Positions 46,905 through 56,792 of a DNA stretch of 64,000 nucleotides are shown one piece after another. Below the pieces are notes generated by a model, which did no database searches, was not told where the DNA came from, and saw nothing but the letters and a program-made list of their open reading frames with translations. The DNA lies in NCBI RefSeq assembly GCF_900103225.1, contig NZ_FNJH01000001.1:804980-868979 (forward strand), written 5' to 3'. Source of the stretch: Pseudomonas congelans. GTDB taxonomy: Bacteria; Pseudomonadota; Gammaproteobacteria; Pseudomonadales; Pseudomonadaceae. A program made the position numbers and the translations under genes. The number at the start of each line of letters is the position of its first letter. Within the stretch, counting starts at the first letter, position 1.

Positions 46905-47307
46905 CGGTACGCTTCCTTCCGAATCATTCAGGGCTGCCTGCATCTTGGCGGGCTGACGGGCAATGCGTGATCAACATCATGTCCGGCCCCGATAGTATTT
47001 CCGGCGAATCGGGATCGCTACTGTAAAACGACGAAAAACCGCCATCCACTGCGAGTGGGTGCAAACGACTGCACGTTGTCGGTCGCTGCCGACGGCCAGC
47101 GGAACAGGAAAAAATCAGGCATCGGATTGCACTACCCGGGCTCGATGATGTCCATTTGACTCCTTACGGCATTCACGGTGTTCGGGCGCCGTAGACAAGC
47201 ATATTATCCAGTCGCTGCATAAAGCGGCGTCGGCTCGCGCCGACAATACATCATGATCTCAACCCTACGCTGATGGTCATATTCCACCTGCTTTTCGAGA
47301 TAACGTG
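46905..47307. other. Divergent intergenic region
   Basis: 403 bases between the Tat-exported hydrolase and the diguanylate cyclase gene. It should hold both promoters. I see no strong palindrome, riboswitch-like fold or -24/-12 element. Confidence 0.4.
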
Positions 47308-48363
47308 ATGATGAGCCTTCCGACGGAAGACCGCACCCAGCTGTTCAAGGACACGGCTATCCAGTTCTGGAACCACATCACCCCGATCGTCTATGTCGCT
47401 CTGGGCATTCACTGTGTGTTGCTGACAGTGTTCCTGGGGCTGGGCATGAAGATCATGTGGGTGGCAAACATCGTCAGCACACTGGTTTACGTCAGTTGCA
47501 TTCACCTGATCCGCAGGCGTCGGCATCGGCAGGCCGGACAGCTGATGTGCCTGGAGATCATCGGCCATGCCGTGCTCGCGACATGGCAACTGGGCTGGGA
47601 AAGCAACTTCAGCTTTTACATATTCTGTGTGATTCCCATCATCGCCTTCACCTTTCAACTGAACGTCGTCAGACGCATTGTCTACAGCGTGGCGATCCTG
47701 CTGTCGCTGGTGGGCTGCTTCGCCTTTCGCCGATACACGGGGCAGGGATCCGGTCTAAGCCAGAACGTGCTCAATGCGTTCGGTATTGTCAACGTACTCA
47801 CAGCAACCACACTGTCGATTTACGCCACTGCATTGTCGGTACGTTTCACCTCGTCGATGCAACTGAGCCTGTTTCATATCGCCAACCGCGACAGCCTGAC
47901 CAATCTCTACACGCGCAGACGAGTGCTGCATCGCATACGCGAGCTGGAAGCCAGGCGGCAGGGGCTGTCGGCTTCGTTGATCCTGCTCGACATCGATCAT
48001 TTCAAACAGATCAATGATGTCCACGGGCATGAAACCGGCGATGTGGTTCTGCAACGTGTGGCCGAGATCATCGGTTCAAGCGTGCGCAGCAGCGATATGG
48101 CGGCGCGTTGGGGCGGCGAGGAGTTTCTGGTGCTCATGCCTGACACCTCGCCCGAAGATGCGCTGCGCGCGGCCGAACGTATCTGGCGGCGTATCGCCGA
48201 GGAGGCCGGGCGGATCAATGAGCGCGTCATTGCCGTCAGCGCCACAGTCGCTGTGGCGACCATCGCCACCGGCGAGGCGTTTCAGCTGGCCCTCAATCGT
48301 GCCGACACGTCGCTGTACATGGGCAAACAGCAGGGCCGAAACCGGGTAATGATCGCCGGATGA
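47308..48363 (+). CDS. Membrane diguanylate cyclase (GGDEF)
   Basis: 351 residues: about six membrane spans in residues 20-180, then a GGDEF domain ('NRDSLTNLYTRRRVLHRI', 'LILLDIDHFKQINDVHGHETGDVVL'). The active site reads Gly269-Gly-Glu-Glu-Phe273 (GGEEF), so it should make cyclic di-GMP from two GTP. The inhibitory I-site Arg260-Ser-Ser-Asp263 lies five residues upstream, implying product feedback. The membrane part presumably senses a signal. Start ATG 47308 is one of three adjacent start codons (GTG 47305, ATG 47311). Confidence 0.9.
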   Translation: MMSLPTEDRTQLFKDTAIQFWNHITPIVYVALGIHCVLLTVFLGLGMKIMWVANIVSTLVYVSCIHLIRRRRHRQAGQLMCLEIIGHAVLATWQLGWESNFSFYIFCVIPIIAFTFQLNVVRRIVYSVAILLSLVGCFAFRRYTGQGSGLSQNVLNAFGIVNVLTATTLSIYATALSVRFTSSMQLSLFHIANRDSLTNLYTRRRVLHRIRELEARRQGLSASLILLDIDHFKQINDVHGHETGDVVLQRVAEIIGSSVRSSDMAARWGGEEFLVLMPDTSPEDALRAAERIWRRIAEEAGRINERVIAVSATVAVATIATGEAFQLALNRADTSLYMGKQQGRNRVMIAG

Positions 48364-48470
48364 GCTGCTTGCTCACGCCAGACGCTACCAGCGTGTAGAC
48401 TTTCGCGCTTTGAACCGGGGAGCACTGTGTCGTGCGTCCTCATTGGCGGTGTATCGATCAAGGCATGCTT

Positions 48471-49421
48471 ATGGATTTGCGTCAGCTCGAAGCCTTCGCG
48501 GCGGTCATGTCGGCAGGCAGTGTCACGGCGGCAGGGAAAATGCTCGGCCGATCTCAGCCCTCGGTCACCCGGGCCATTCAGGAACTTGAGCAGGAACTGG
48601 GCTTCGCGTTGTTCGAACGCAGTGGGCCGAAGGTCACGCCTACCCACAAGGCGTTCATGATGTATGGCGAAGTGGAAAGTGCGCTGCTGGGGGTGCGCAA
48701 CATTCACCAGCGTGCGCAGCACATAGCCCAGGAGGAGAACCACCAGATCAAGCTGGTGGCGATCTCGGCCCTGGCAGCCGGTCTGTTGCCTGCGGCCTTG
48801 TCGCGCCTGCCCGAGCATCTGCGTCCGCAACAGATTCAGCTACAGAGCATGTCCCCGGAGAATGTGGTTCAGGCTGTTCTGTCGAAAACCATGGATCTGG
48901 GAGCGGTCAGCCTGCCGCTGGAGCATCGTGGTCTGGAAATCCACTGGATCGGCGAGGCGCCTTGTGTGGCGGTATTGCCCGCCGATTCGGCGCTGGCCGC
49001 GCATGAGGTGCTGTCGATGGAGCTGCTGCGTCAGCACACGCTGATCACCATGGCCAACCCGTATCGCTTTCGTCGACGCATCGACAAGGCGTTTCAGGCT
49101 GCGGGTGGTCAGCCGCCGCGTATGCTGGACACCAATACGTCGCTGATTGCCATGCAGATGGCCAGGGTCGGGCTGGGCATTGCACTGGTCGATCCGTTCA
49201 CGGCGATGGGGGTGCCGGTGCAGGGCGTGATAGTCAGGCCAATCGCCTGCAACATTCCGTTTTTCTTCGGACTGATTTCAGCCTTCGCCAGCCCGTTGTC
49301 GGACGTGGCGAGCGCGCTGATCAATGAAATTGCCGACAGCGCAAAAATCCTCTTGCCGGAAATGATCATGCACGAAGCCAGCGCGCATGATGCCCTGTTA
49401 CAGAGCATTTATGCCGAGTGA
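48471..49421 (+). CDS. LysR family transcriptional regulator
   Basis: 316 residues from ATG 48471 behind AAGG; ATG 48465 is also in frame. HTH 'LEAFAAVMSAGSVTAAGKMLGRSQPSVTRAIQELEQELGFALF', then a LysR substrate-binding domain ('IKLVAISALAAGLLPAALSRLPEHL', 'NTSLIAMQMARVGLGIALVDPFTA'). The layout is of the group that regulates octopine/opine or amino-acid utilisation. It precedes the flavoprotein-ABC transporter operon on the same strand by 320 bases and may control it. Confidence 0.88.
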   Translation: MDLRQLEAFAAVMSAGSVTAAGKMLGRSQPSVTRAIQELEQELGFALFERSGPKVTPTHKAFMMYGEVESALLGVRNIHQRAQHIAQEENHQIKLVAISALAAGLLPAALSRLPEHLRPQQIQLQSMSPENVVQAVLSKTMDLGAVSLPLEHRGLEIHWIGEAPCVAVLPADSALAAHEVLSMELLRQHTLITMANPYRFRRRIDKAFQAAGGQPPRMLDTNTSLIAMQMARVGLGIALVDPFTAMGVPVQGVIVRPIACNIPFFFGLISAFASPLSDVASALINEIADSAKILLPEMIMHEASAHDALLQSIYAE

Positions 49422-49741
49422 GTGGGCAATGCTGGCAGCATTCAGCCCCAGGCATCGGTAACGCCTGTCGTCGTGCGCGCAAGACTGAAGATCGGACGCA
49501 GCGCGCCCATGAATACCCTGGATAACGCCTCGTTTCACACCCTTCAAAATTTGCTTAAATTCCATTTGGGAATATAAATATTCTTTTTTGCGCGTTGCGA
49601 GAATAAAAATCGGCTTTTACTATTCGAATTAAGCATTCAAAGCCTTTAAGAATTCATTTAGCACAATATTGGAATGATTCTTGAAGTGCTTTGAATCAAG
49701 GCTCGGGCTTGTGGCCCGATCATTTTTTCGAGTACCGATCA
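49422..49741. other. AT-rich promoter region before the flavoprotein/ABC operon
   Basis: 320 bases; 49545-49690 is strongly AT-rich against GC-rich neighbours. It includes the palindrome at 49570-49583. No gene seen. Confidence 0.5.
49570..49583. promoter_or_regulatory. AT palindrome, candidate operator
   Basis: GAATATAAATATTC, two 6-bp arms around AA, about 160 bases before the flavoprotein start. Its form fits a LysR-type site; the LysR gene at 48471-49421 is next to it. Not proven. Confidence 0.35.
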
Positions 49742-51202
49742 ATGTCCGATGTGAACGCACCCGCTGGCCTGGCCGCCCTGGAAGCTCGCTTGCAGCAGGA
49801 TCTGGCCTGGCTGGATCTGCCCGCCAAGCCATGGGTCAAGCCCAGGATCAGCGCAGGGCAGGCCGTGCTCGACGTGGCGATTATCGGTGGAGGCATGGCC
49901 GGTCTTGCCCTGTCCGCCGAGCTGCGCAATCTCGGCGTAGCGGCGGTCATTTTCGATCAGTCACCAGCAGGTTTCGAAGGCCCTTGGGCCACCACTGCGC
50001 GGATGCAGACCCTGCGTTCGCCAAAGCAGTTGACCGGGCCGGCGCTTGGCTTGCCGGCGCTGACGTTTCGCGCCTGGTACGAAGCGCAATTCGGCGTCGA
50101 TGGCTGGGCGTTGCTGGACAAGATTCCTCGTTTGCAATGGGCCGAGTACCTGCGCTGGTATCGCAAGGTACTGGCACTGGACGTACGCAACGAGCACCGC
50201 ATAAGCCGGGTAGCGCCCAGAGCGGACGGCCTGATTGAACTGGACGTTGTCACGCCGGTACAGACAACACGATTCCTGCTGGCCCGCCATGTGGTACTCG
50301 CCACGGGCCGTGACGGCCTGGGCGGTCCTTGGGTGCCGGATTTTGCCCGGCAGCTGCCGGAGCATTTGTGGACGCATTCGGCGGCGGGTCTGCAGGACAG
50401 CTGGTTCGCCGGCAAGCGCGTTGCGGTCATTGGTGGTGGCGCTTCGGCGATGGACAGCGCCGCCACGGCGCTGGAGGCTGGCGCGACGCGGGTGGATCTG
50501 CTGATCCGGCGCGCCGAGCTGCCGCGCGTCAACAAAGGCAAGGGCGTCGGCAATCCTGGCATGGTGCATGGCTACTGGCGCCTGCCGGACATCTGGAAAT
50601 GGCGCATTCGCCACTACCTCAATACCCAACAAGTGCCACCACCTCGCGGCAGTACGCTCAGAGTGTCCGCTTCCGGCAAGGCGCGGTTCATGCTCGACAG
50701 CCCGGTGCTTTCCGTCGAAGAGAGCGCTGCTGGAGGCGTCTGGCTGAATACGCCGAAGGCCCGTATCGAGGCAGATTTCGTGGTATTTGCCACCGGGTTT
50801 CGCACCGACTTCCGGCAGCGCCCGGAATTTGCGCCATTCTCTTCGCAGATCCGTGTCTGGCAGGATCGCTTTGAAGCACCGAGCGGCGAAACCGATGCTG
50901 AGCTGGCTGTACTGCCGGATCTGGGCAACTGCTTTGAATTTCAGGAAAAGATTCCAGGCGCCTGCCCGGGGCTGAACCACATTCACTGCTTCAGTTATCC
51001 GGCAGCGTTGAGCTATGGCGCGGTGTCCGGGGATATTCCTGCCATCAGCGAAGGTTCCAAACGTCTGGCCCATGCCTTGGTCGGGCAGTTGTTCAACGAG
51101 GACATCGCCCTGCATTTCGACACCATGCTCGATTACGCCGAGCCAGAACTGCTGGGCGATGAGTGGGTGGTCAGCCAGCCAAGCGCCGCAGAGCTGCGCC
51201 AA
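49742..51202 (+). CDS. FAD/NAD(P)-dependent oxidoreductase, flavin-monooxygenase-like
   Basis: About 487 residues from ATG 49742; it ends with the TGA at 51203-51205. 'VLDVAIIGGGMAGLALSAELRNLGVAAVIFD' is the FAD-binding Rossmann motif, 'GKRVAVIGGGASAMDSAATALEAGA' is the NADPH-binding one, and 'DFVVFATGFRTDFRQRPEF' is the late ATG-like motif. The order is that of class B flavin monooxygenases, which would add oxygen to a sulfur, nitrogen or carbonyl compound. The stop overlaps the permease start (ATGA), so it heads the transporter operon and may act on the imported compound. Confidence 0.85.
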
Positions 51203-52176
51203 TGATCGGCTGGGCGCTGCGTCGGCTGACTCAATCGTTGCTGGTCATCCTGTTGATGACGCTGGTGGTGTTCGTCGGCCTCAATGCCATCGGCAACCCG
51301 ATGGACATTCTGGTCGGTGAAGACCTCAATCAGGCGGAGCGTCTGCAGGCCATCGCGCATTTGGGCCTGGACCAGCCTCTGTGGCAGCAGTACCTGATTT
51401 TTCTCAAGGGTGCGGTTCACGGCAATCTGGGGCAAAGCTTCGTGTATCACGAGGACGCCATGCGCCTGATCCTGCAGCGCTTGCCCGCCACGTTCGAGCT
51501 GGCGTTCAGTGCTCTGTTTCTGGCGGTGGTCATCGGTGTGCCGCTGGGCATGTTTGCCGGTATGTACCCCGAGCATCCGCTGTCCCGACTGATGATGGCC
51601 GCCAGCATTGTCGGCTTTTCGCTGCCTGCGTTCTGGGTGGCATTGATGATGATCATGCTGTTCTCCATCTCCCTGGGCTGGCTGCCGGCCAGCGGCCGCG
51701 GCGAAACCCGTGAGTGGCTGGGCGTGCAATGGTCATGGCTGACGCTGGACGGTTTGCAGCACCTGTTGTTGCCAGCGCTGAACCTGGCGCTGTTCAAGAT
51801 TTCGCTGGTGCTGCGTCTGACCCGTGCGGGTGTGCGCGAAGTGCTGCCCCAGGAATTCGTCAAATTCGCCCGGGCCAAGGGTCTGTCACCGATGCGCGTG
51901 ATGTGTATGCACGTCATGCGCAACACCATGATTCCGGTGGTGACGGTGCTGGCCATGGAACTGGGCTCGACCATCGCCTATGCCGTAGTGACTGAAAGCA
52001 TTTTCGCCTGGCCGGGTGCCGGCAAGCTGATCCTCGACAGCATCAACATGCTCGACCGTCCGGTGGTGGTCGCTTACCTGATGGTGGTCGTAGTGATTTT
52101 CGTGGTGCTCAACCTGATCGTCGACGGCTTGTATTACCTGCTCGACCCACGCGTACGCATCGAGGCATCCCGATGA
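51202..52176 (+). CDS. Peptide-type ABC transporter permease (DppB-like)
   Basis: 324 residues with six membrane spans. The first part ends 'GNPMDILVGEDLNQAERLQAIAHLGLDQPLWQQYLIFLKGAVHGNLGQSF', typical of DppB/OppB; the EAA loop is near 'REVLPQEFVKFARAKGLSPMRVMCMHVMRN'. It is coupled at both ends (ATGA overlaps with the flavoprotein and the next permease). It forms the pore with its partner. Confidence 0.92.
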   Translation: MIGWALRRLTQSLLVILLMTLVVFVGLNAIGNPMDILVGEDLNQAERLQAIAHLGLDQPLWQQYLIFLKGAVHGNLGQSFVYHEDAMRLILQRLPATFELAFSALFLAVVIGVPLGMFAGMYPEHPLSRLMMAASIVGFSLPAFWVALMMIMLFSISLGWLPASGRGETREWLGVQWSWLTLDGLQHLLLPALNLALFKISLVLRLTRAGVREVLPQEFVKFARAKGLSPMRVMCMHVMRNTMIPVVTVLAMELGSTIAYAVVTESIFAWPGAGKLILDSINMLDRPVVVAYLMVVVVIFVVLNLIVDGLYYLLDPRVRIEASR

Positions 52177-53093
52177 ATGTCATTGAAAAAGCCCCGATCG
52201 GCAGCACGCTGCTGCAGGCCCAGTCGCCCTGGCGACGAGTGCTGAGCGAGTTCTTCAGCTCGCCCACGGCGGTGACGGGCCTGGCGGTCCTGCTGATCAT
52301 TGTCCTGGTTGCAGCACTGGCGCCGTGGATTGTGGTGCAGAACCCCTACGACCTGATGCAGCTCAACGTCATGGACGCGCGCATGCCGCCTGGCAGCCTC
52401 AATATGGACAGCGGTTACACCTATTGGCTGGGCACTGACGGGCAGGGCCGCGATCTGGTCTCGGCGATCATCTACGGTCTGCGCATCAGCCTGTGGGTCG
52501 GCATTGGCTCGGCGTTGATTGCGGCAGTGCTCGGTACGCTGCTCGGGCTGGTATCTGCGTATGTCGGCGGCTGGCTGGATGCCTTGCTGATGCGTCTGGT
52601 CGACCTGTTGCTGTCGTTTCCGGTGATTCTGATGGCGCTGATGATTCTGGCCTGGCTGGGCAAGGGCGTCGGCAACGTGATGCTGACCCTGATATTGCTC
52701 GAATGGGCCTATTACGCGCGTACCGCACGCGGGCAGGCGCTGACCGAAAGCCGCCGTGAATACGTCGATGCGGCGCGCGGGCAGGGCGTAGGTCCGCTGC
52801 GTATTGTAGTTGGCCACATTCTGCCCAACTGCCTGCCACCGCTGATCGTGATCGGCGCCTTGCAGATCGCCCGCGCCATCACTCTGGAAGCGACCCTGTC
52901 GTTCCTGGGCCTGGGCGTGCCGGTCACCGAGCCGTCGCTGGGGCTGCTGATTGCCAACGGCTTTCAATACATGCTCAGCAATGAATACTGGATCAGTCTG
53001 TTTCCGGGCCTGGCGCTGTTGATCACTATTGTGGCCATCAACCTTGTCGGTGACCGGCTGCGTGATGTTCTCAACCCGAGGCTGCAGCGATGA
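52173..53093 (+). CDS. Peptide-type ABC transporter permease (DppC-like)
   Basis: 306 residues and six membrane spans with the N-terminal OppC-type extension ('WRRVLSEFFSSPTAVTGLAVLLIIVLVAALAPWIV'), then 'YWLGTDGQGRDLVSAIIYGLRISLWVG' and the EAA loop 'YVDAARGQGVGPLRIVVGHILPNCLPPL'. ATGA overlaps on both sides keep it in step with DppB- and DppD-like genes. Confidence 0.92.
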   Translation: MNVIEKAPIGSTLLQAQSPWRRVLSEFFSSPTAVTGLAVLLIIVLVAALAPWIVVQNPYDLMQLNVMDARMPPGSLNMDSGYTYWLGTDGQGRDLVSAIIYGLRISLWVGIGSALIAAVLGTLLGLVSAYVGGWLDALLMRLVDLLLSFPVILMALMILAWLGKGVGNVMLTLILLEWAYYARTARGQALTESRREYVDAARGQGVGPLRIVVGHILPNCLPPLIVIGALQIARAITLEATLSFLGLGVPVTEPSLGLLIANGFQYMLSNEYWISLFPGLALLITIVAINLVGDRLRDVLNPRLQR

Positions 53094-54103
53094 GCCTGCC
53101 CGACGCGCCATTGGCGCCCACTACCGTCCGACAGCCGACCCTGGATGTGCGCGGCCTGTGCACCTCGTTTCATACCCGCGCCGGCGTATTGCCGGCGGTG
53201 CGCGACGTGTCACTGCGCGTAGAGCCGGGACGCATTCTGGGTCTGGTCGGTGAGTCCGGGTCGGGCAAGTCGGTCACCGGCTTTTCGATCCTCGGCCTTG
53301 TCGATGAGCCTGGGCGCATCAGCGGTGGCGAGGTGCTGTTCAAGGGCCGCGATCTGACCAGACTGTCTGCCTCGCAACTGCGTGACATTCAGGGCAACCG
53401 GGTAGCGATGATCTTTCAGGACCCGATGATGACCCTCAACCCGGTGCTGCGGGTCGATACACAAATGATCGAGGCGGTGCGGGCACACAGCCCGATGAGC
53501 AAGCGCGAGGCCCGCGAACACGCCAGTCGCACGCTGGCGCTGATGGGCATCGCCAGCCCTGAAGAACGTCTGCGCGCCTATCCGCATCAGTTGTCCGGCG
53601 GTATGCGCCAGCGGGTGGCGATTGCCATCGCACTGCTGCATGCACCGGACCTGATCATCGCCGATGAGCCGACCACGGCGCTGGACGTGACCATTCAGGC
53701 GCAGATTCTCAGTGAAGTGCAGAAGCTGGTGCGCGAGCAGGGCACTTCGCTGATCTGGATCACCCATGATCTTTCCGTGATCGCGGGGCTGGCTGACGAT
53801 GTGGCGGTGATGTACGCCGGACGCATCGTCGAGCAGGGTCCGGTCGCCGATGTACTGGATCGTCCGCAGCACCCCTACACCCAAGGGCTGATCGACAGCC
53901 TGCCAAGTCGCAACCAGCGCGGCCAGCGCCTGCGGCAGATTCCGGGCATGGCACCCGACCTGCTGTCGATGCCGGTCGGTTGTGCTTTTGCGGCGCGCTG
54001 TCCCCGAGCTTCGCAGATCTGTGCGCAGGAGCCTCAACCCCACGAGGCGCGACCGGGCCACATGGTTCGCTGTTTTCACCCAGGAGCGGCCGATGCCCAG
54101 TGA
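53090..54103 (+). CDS. Peptide-type ABC transporter ATP-binding protein (DppD-like)
   Basis: 337 residues. Walker [10 protein letters not shown], signature '[15 protein letters not shown]', Walker B '[16 protein letters not shown]' and His switch 'WITHDLSV' are complete. The C-terminus carries the Cys-rich OPT/DppD extension ('[15 protein letters not shown]', then a final Cys in 'VRCFHP'), four Cys that bind a 4Fe-4S cluster in related proteins. Its end overlaps the DppF-like start by 11 bases. Confidence 0.93.
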   Translation: MSLPDAPLAPTTVRQPTLDVRGLCTSFHTRAGVLPAVRDVSLRVEPGRILGLVGESGSGKSVTGFSILGLVDEPGRISGGEVLFKGRDLTRLSASQLRDIQGNRVAMIFQDPMMTLNPVLRVDTQMIEAVRAHSPMSKREAREHASRTLALMGIASPEERLRAYPHQLSGGMRQRVAIAIALLHAPDLIIADEPTTALDVTIQAQILSEVQKLVREQGTSLIWITHDLSVIAGLADDVAVMYAGRIVEQGPVADVLDRPQHPYTQGLIDSLPSRNQRGQRLRQIPGMAPDLLSMPVGCAFAARCPRASQICAQEPQPHEARPGHMVRCFHPGAADAQ

Positions 54104-55106
54104 TCAGATTCCCCTCATCGAGCTGCATCAGGTCAGCAAGACCTTCGGCAAACCCGTGGATGAGCGCTCCCTTCAGGGGCTTATGCAACGGCTGCACCTT
54201 ACCCGTGCAAAACCGGTGACCCGTGCGGTGGATCGTGTCGATCTGCGCATCGCGCGCGGTGAAGTGGTCGGGCTGGTGGGCGAGTCGGGCTGTGGCAAGT
54301 CGACCCTGGGGCGCATGGTTGCCGGGCTGCTGCCGGTCTCCTCAGGCACCACATTGGTGGACGGCAAACCGCTGGATAGCCTGACCACGCAGGAGCGCAA
54401 GGCGCTGCGCCTGAAAGTGCAGATGATTTTTCAGGACCCTTCGTCAAGCCTCAACCCGCGTCTGCGGGTCGACCGGATCGTCGGCGAAGGTGCGCTGTTG
54501 CACGGCCTGACCGACCGCAAGGGCGCAGATGATTACGTCAGTGCGCAATTGCAGCGTGCCGGGCTCAGCCCGCAATTGCGCCAGCGCTATCCGCATCAGT
54601 TCAGCGGTGGCCAGCGCCAGCGCATCGGCATTGCCCGTGCGCTGGCGGTGCAACCGGAACTGCTGGTGTGCGACGAGTCGGTGGCGGCGCTGGACGTGTC
54701 GATTCAGGCACAGATCCTCAACCTGTTCATGGACCTGCGCGACGAGCTGGGCCTGACCTATCTGTTTATCAGCCATGACCTGGGCGTCGTCGAGCACCTC
54801 TGCGATCGGGTCATCGTGATGTACCTGGGCCGCGTGGTCGAGACAGCATCGGTCGATGACCTGTTCGCGCGGGCCAACCACCCGTACACCCAGGCTTTGC
54901 TGGCGCAGATCCCGCGCTTCGATATTCGCAGTACCCGTTATGACGCGATCCAAGGGGAAATCCCCAGCCCGCTGAACCCGCCTGCCGGGTGTCATTTCCA
55001 CCCTCGCTGCCCGCACGCCATGGCGCGCTGTCGCGAGGAAGTTCCAGCGCTGCGGGAGGTTTCGCCGAATCACCAGAGCGCCTGTCACCTGAATGACCAA
55101 CGCTGA
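54093..55106 (+). CDS. Peptide-type ABC transporter ATP-binding protein (DppF-like)
   Basis: 337 residues from ATG 54093, which has CAGGAG 6 bases upstream; the upstream frame from 53982 is the DppD gene's other frame. Walker A GESGCGKST, signature 'FSGGQRQRIGIARAL', Walker B 'LLVCDESVAALDVSIQ' (with DES in place of the usual DEP) and 'FISHDLGV' are present. A Cys-rich tail ('GCHFHPRCPHAMARC') pairs with the DppD-like partner. Confidence 0.93.
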   Translation: MPSDQIPLIELHQVSKTFGKPVDERSLQGLMQRLHLTRAKPVTRAVDRVDLRIARGEVVGLVGESGCGKSTLGRMVAGLLPVSSGTTLVDGKPLDSLTTQERKALRLKVQMIFQDPSSSLNPRLRVDRIVGEGALLHGLTDRKGADDYVSAQLQRAGLSPQLRQRYPHQFSGGQRQRIGIARALAVQPELLVCDESVAALDVSIQAQILNLFMDLRDELGLTYLFISHDLGVVEHLCDRVIVMYLGRVVETASVDDLFARANHPYTQALLAQIPRFDIRSTRYDAIQGEIPSPLNPPAGCHFHPRCPHAMARCREEVPALREVSPNHQSACHLNDQR

Positions 55107-55157
55107 ACGGGCACCTCAAGCCCGTCACCCTCTGCCATTGCGTACAAGGAATCACCC

Positions 55158-56723
55158 ATGAAACCACTCGTTCGTTCGTTGTTAGCGTCGGCCCTCGTGC
55201 TGGCTGCCGGCAGTGTCACGGCACAGGACTTGCGCATCGGTTACGCCGACCCGGTCTCGTCACTCGATCCACAGCTCAATAACTATGCCGGAGACCGCTC
55301 GGTGGCATTGCATGCCTTCGAATCGCTGGTCAGCCGCCGTGATGACAAAACCCTGCCAGGTCTGGCCAAGAGCTGGAAGGTCGTGGACGACACCACGTGG
55401 GAGTTCGCCCTGCGTGATGACGTCAAATGGCAGGATGGCACGCCGCTGACCGCTGATGACCTGGTCTTCTCCTTCGAGCGCGCGCGCAACGTACCCGGCA
55501 GCGTGGCCTCTTACGCAGGTGCCATGCGTACCGTTGAATCGATCAAGGCCAAGGATGATCACACGCTGGTCATCAAGACCCGTTCGCCCAATGCCAACCT
55601 GCTGCCGGATATCGATTCGATCTACATCGTCAGTCGCCATGCCGGTGCGGCAGCCAGCAGCGCCGATTACAACTCGGGCAAGGCGATGATCGGCACCGGG
55701 CCTTACCGGTTTGTCTCGTTCGTGCCGGGCGATCGCACGGTATTCGCGCGCAATGACAATTACTGGGGTGGCAGACCGACCTGGGACAAGGTTGATTTCC
55801 GCTTCATTGCCAACGCCGCCAACCGTACTGCGGCCTTGCTGGCGGGCGATGTCGACGTGATCGACAAGGTATCGCCTACCGATGTGGCGAGCCTGCGCAA
55901 AACACCGAACGTCAATGTCTTCGCCTATCAGGGACTGCGTGCGCTGATCATTCAGCCAAGTTTCCGAGCAGGCCCGAACGAATTCATTCGCGACAATGCG
56001 GGCAAGCCGCTGGCCGAAAACCCGCTGCTGGACGTACGGGTGCGCAAGGCGCTGTCCCTGGCGATCAATCGTCCGGCCATCGACGAGCGCATCATGCAAG
56101 GCACCGTAACCGAAGCCAATCAATGGATGCCGGCCAATACGTTCGGTTACAACCCGCAGATCAAGAACATCCCCTATGACGTCAAGCAGGCCAAGGATCT
56201 GCTGGCGCAGGCCGGCTTCCCCGAAGGCTTCCAACTGACTGTGCATGTGCCGGGCGACCGTTATCCGCAGGCACCGGAGGTCATGCAGGCGGTGGCGCAG
56301 TTCTGGACGCGGATCGGCGTCAAGGTTCAGCTGGAGGTATTGCCGTGGGCGGTGTACGCGGGCAAGGCCAACAAGAATGAACTGGCGATCAGCGTGATTG
56401 CCTGGGGCAATGGCACCGGCGAAGCGGCGTATGCCCTGACCAATATTCTGACCACTGTCGATAGCAACAAAGGGCAGGGCGCTTCCAACTGGGGCCATTA
56501 CAGCAATCCGCTGGTGGACAAGGCATTGGCTGATTCGACCGCTGAATTCGACGAGGCCAAGCGGCGCAAGATTCTCCAGGACTCGGTGCAGATTGTCAGC
56601 GATGACGTCGGCATCATCCCGCTGTTCCATTACCAGAACATCTGGGCAGCGCGCAAAGGCCTCAAGGTCGAGCCACTGGTCAGCGACCGCACTGCAGCGA
56701 CCATGGTCACCGAGCAACCTTGA
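55158..56723 (+). CDS. Peptide-type ABC transporter substrate-binding protein
   Basis: 521 residues with a signal peptide cleaved after 'VTA' (about 22). SBP_bac_5 motifs: 'PVSSLDPQLNNYAGDRSVALHAFESLVSR', 'LAKSWKVVDDTTWEFALRDDVKWQDGTPLTADDLVFSFERA' and 'VRKALSLAINRPAIDERIM'. It is close in layout to the family I recall as KPN_01854-type binding proteins, which travel with CMD-domain proteins as here. Ligand unknown; a sulfur- or peptide-like compound is possible. ATG 55158 follows CAAGGAA. Confidence 0.9.
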   Translation: MKPLVRSLLASALVLAAGSVTAQDLRIGYADPVSSLDPQLNNYAGDRSVALHAFESLVSRRDDKTLPGLAKSWKVVDDTTWEFALRDDVKWQDGTPLTADDLVFSFERARNVPGSVASYAGAMRTVESIKAKDDHTLVIKTRSPNANLLPDIDSIYIVSRHAGAAASSADYNSGKAMIGTGPYRFVSFVPGDRTVFARNDNYWGGRPTWDKVDFRFIANAANRTAALLAGDVDVIDKVSPTDVASLRKTPNVNVFAYQGLRALIIQPSFRAGPNEFIRDNAGKPLAENPLLDVRVRKALSLAINRPAIDERIMQGTVTEANQWMPANTFGYNPQIKNIPYDVKQAKDLLAQAGFPEGFQLTVHVPGDRYPQAPEVMQAVAQFWTRIGVKVQLEVLPWAVYAGKANKNELAISVIAWGNGTGEAAYALTNILTTVDSNKGQGASNWGHYSNPLVDKALADSTAEFDEAKRRKILQDSVQIVSDDVGIIPLFHYQNIWAARKGLKVEPLVSDRTAATMVTEQP

Positions 56724-56738
56724 TTTCTTCCATCAACG

Positions 56739-56758
56739 CGCCGCTTCTGCAAGCGGCG
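56739..56758. terminator. Hairpin between the binding protein and CMD genes
   Basis: cgccgctt, loop ctgc, aagcggcg: an 8-bp stem 16 bases after the binding-protein stop and 35 bases before the next gene, without a U-run. It may stabilise the upstream mRNA or partially terminate. Confidence 0.45.
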
Positions 56759-56792
56759 GCGCGCATGCAACCACAGCATCGCAGGACCTTTC

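Noticed and set aside
49961..51202. 413-codon open frame on the - strand
   Set aside because: Antisense to the flavoprotein gene.
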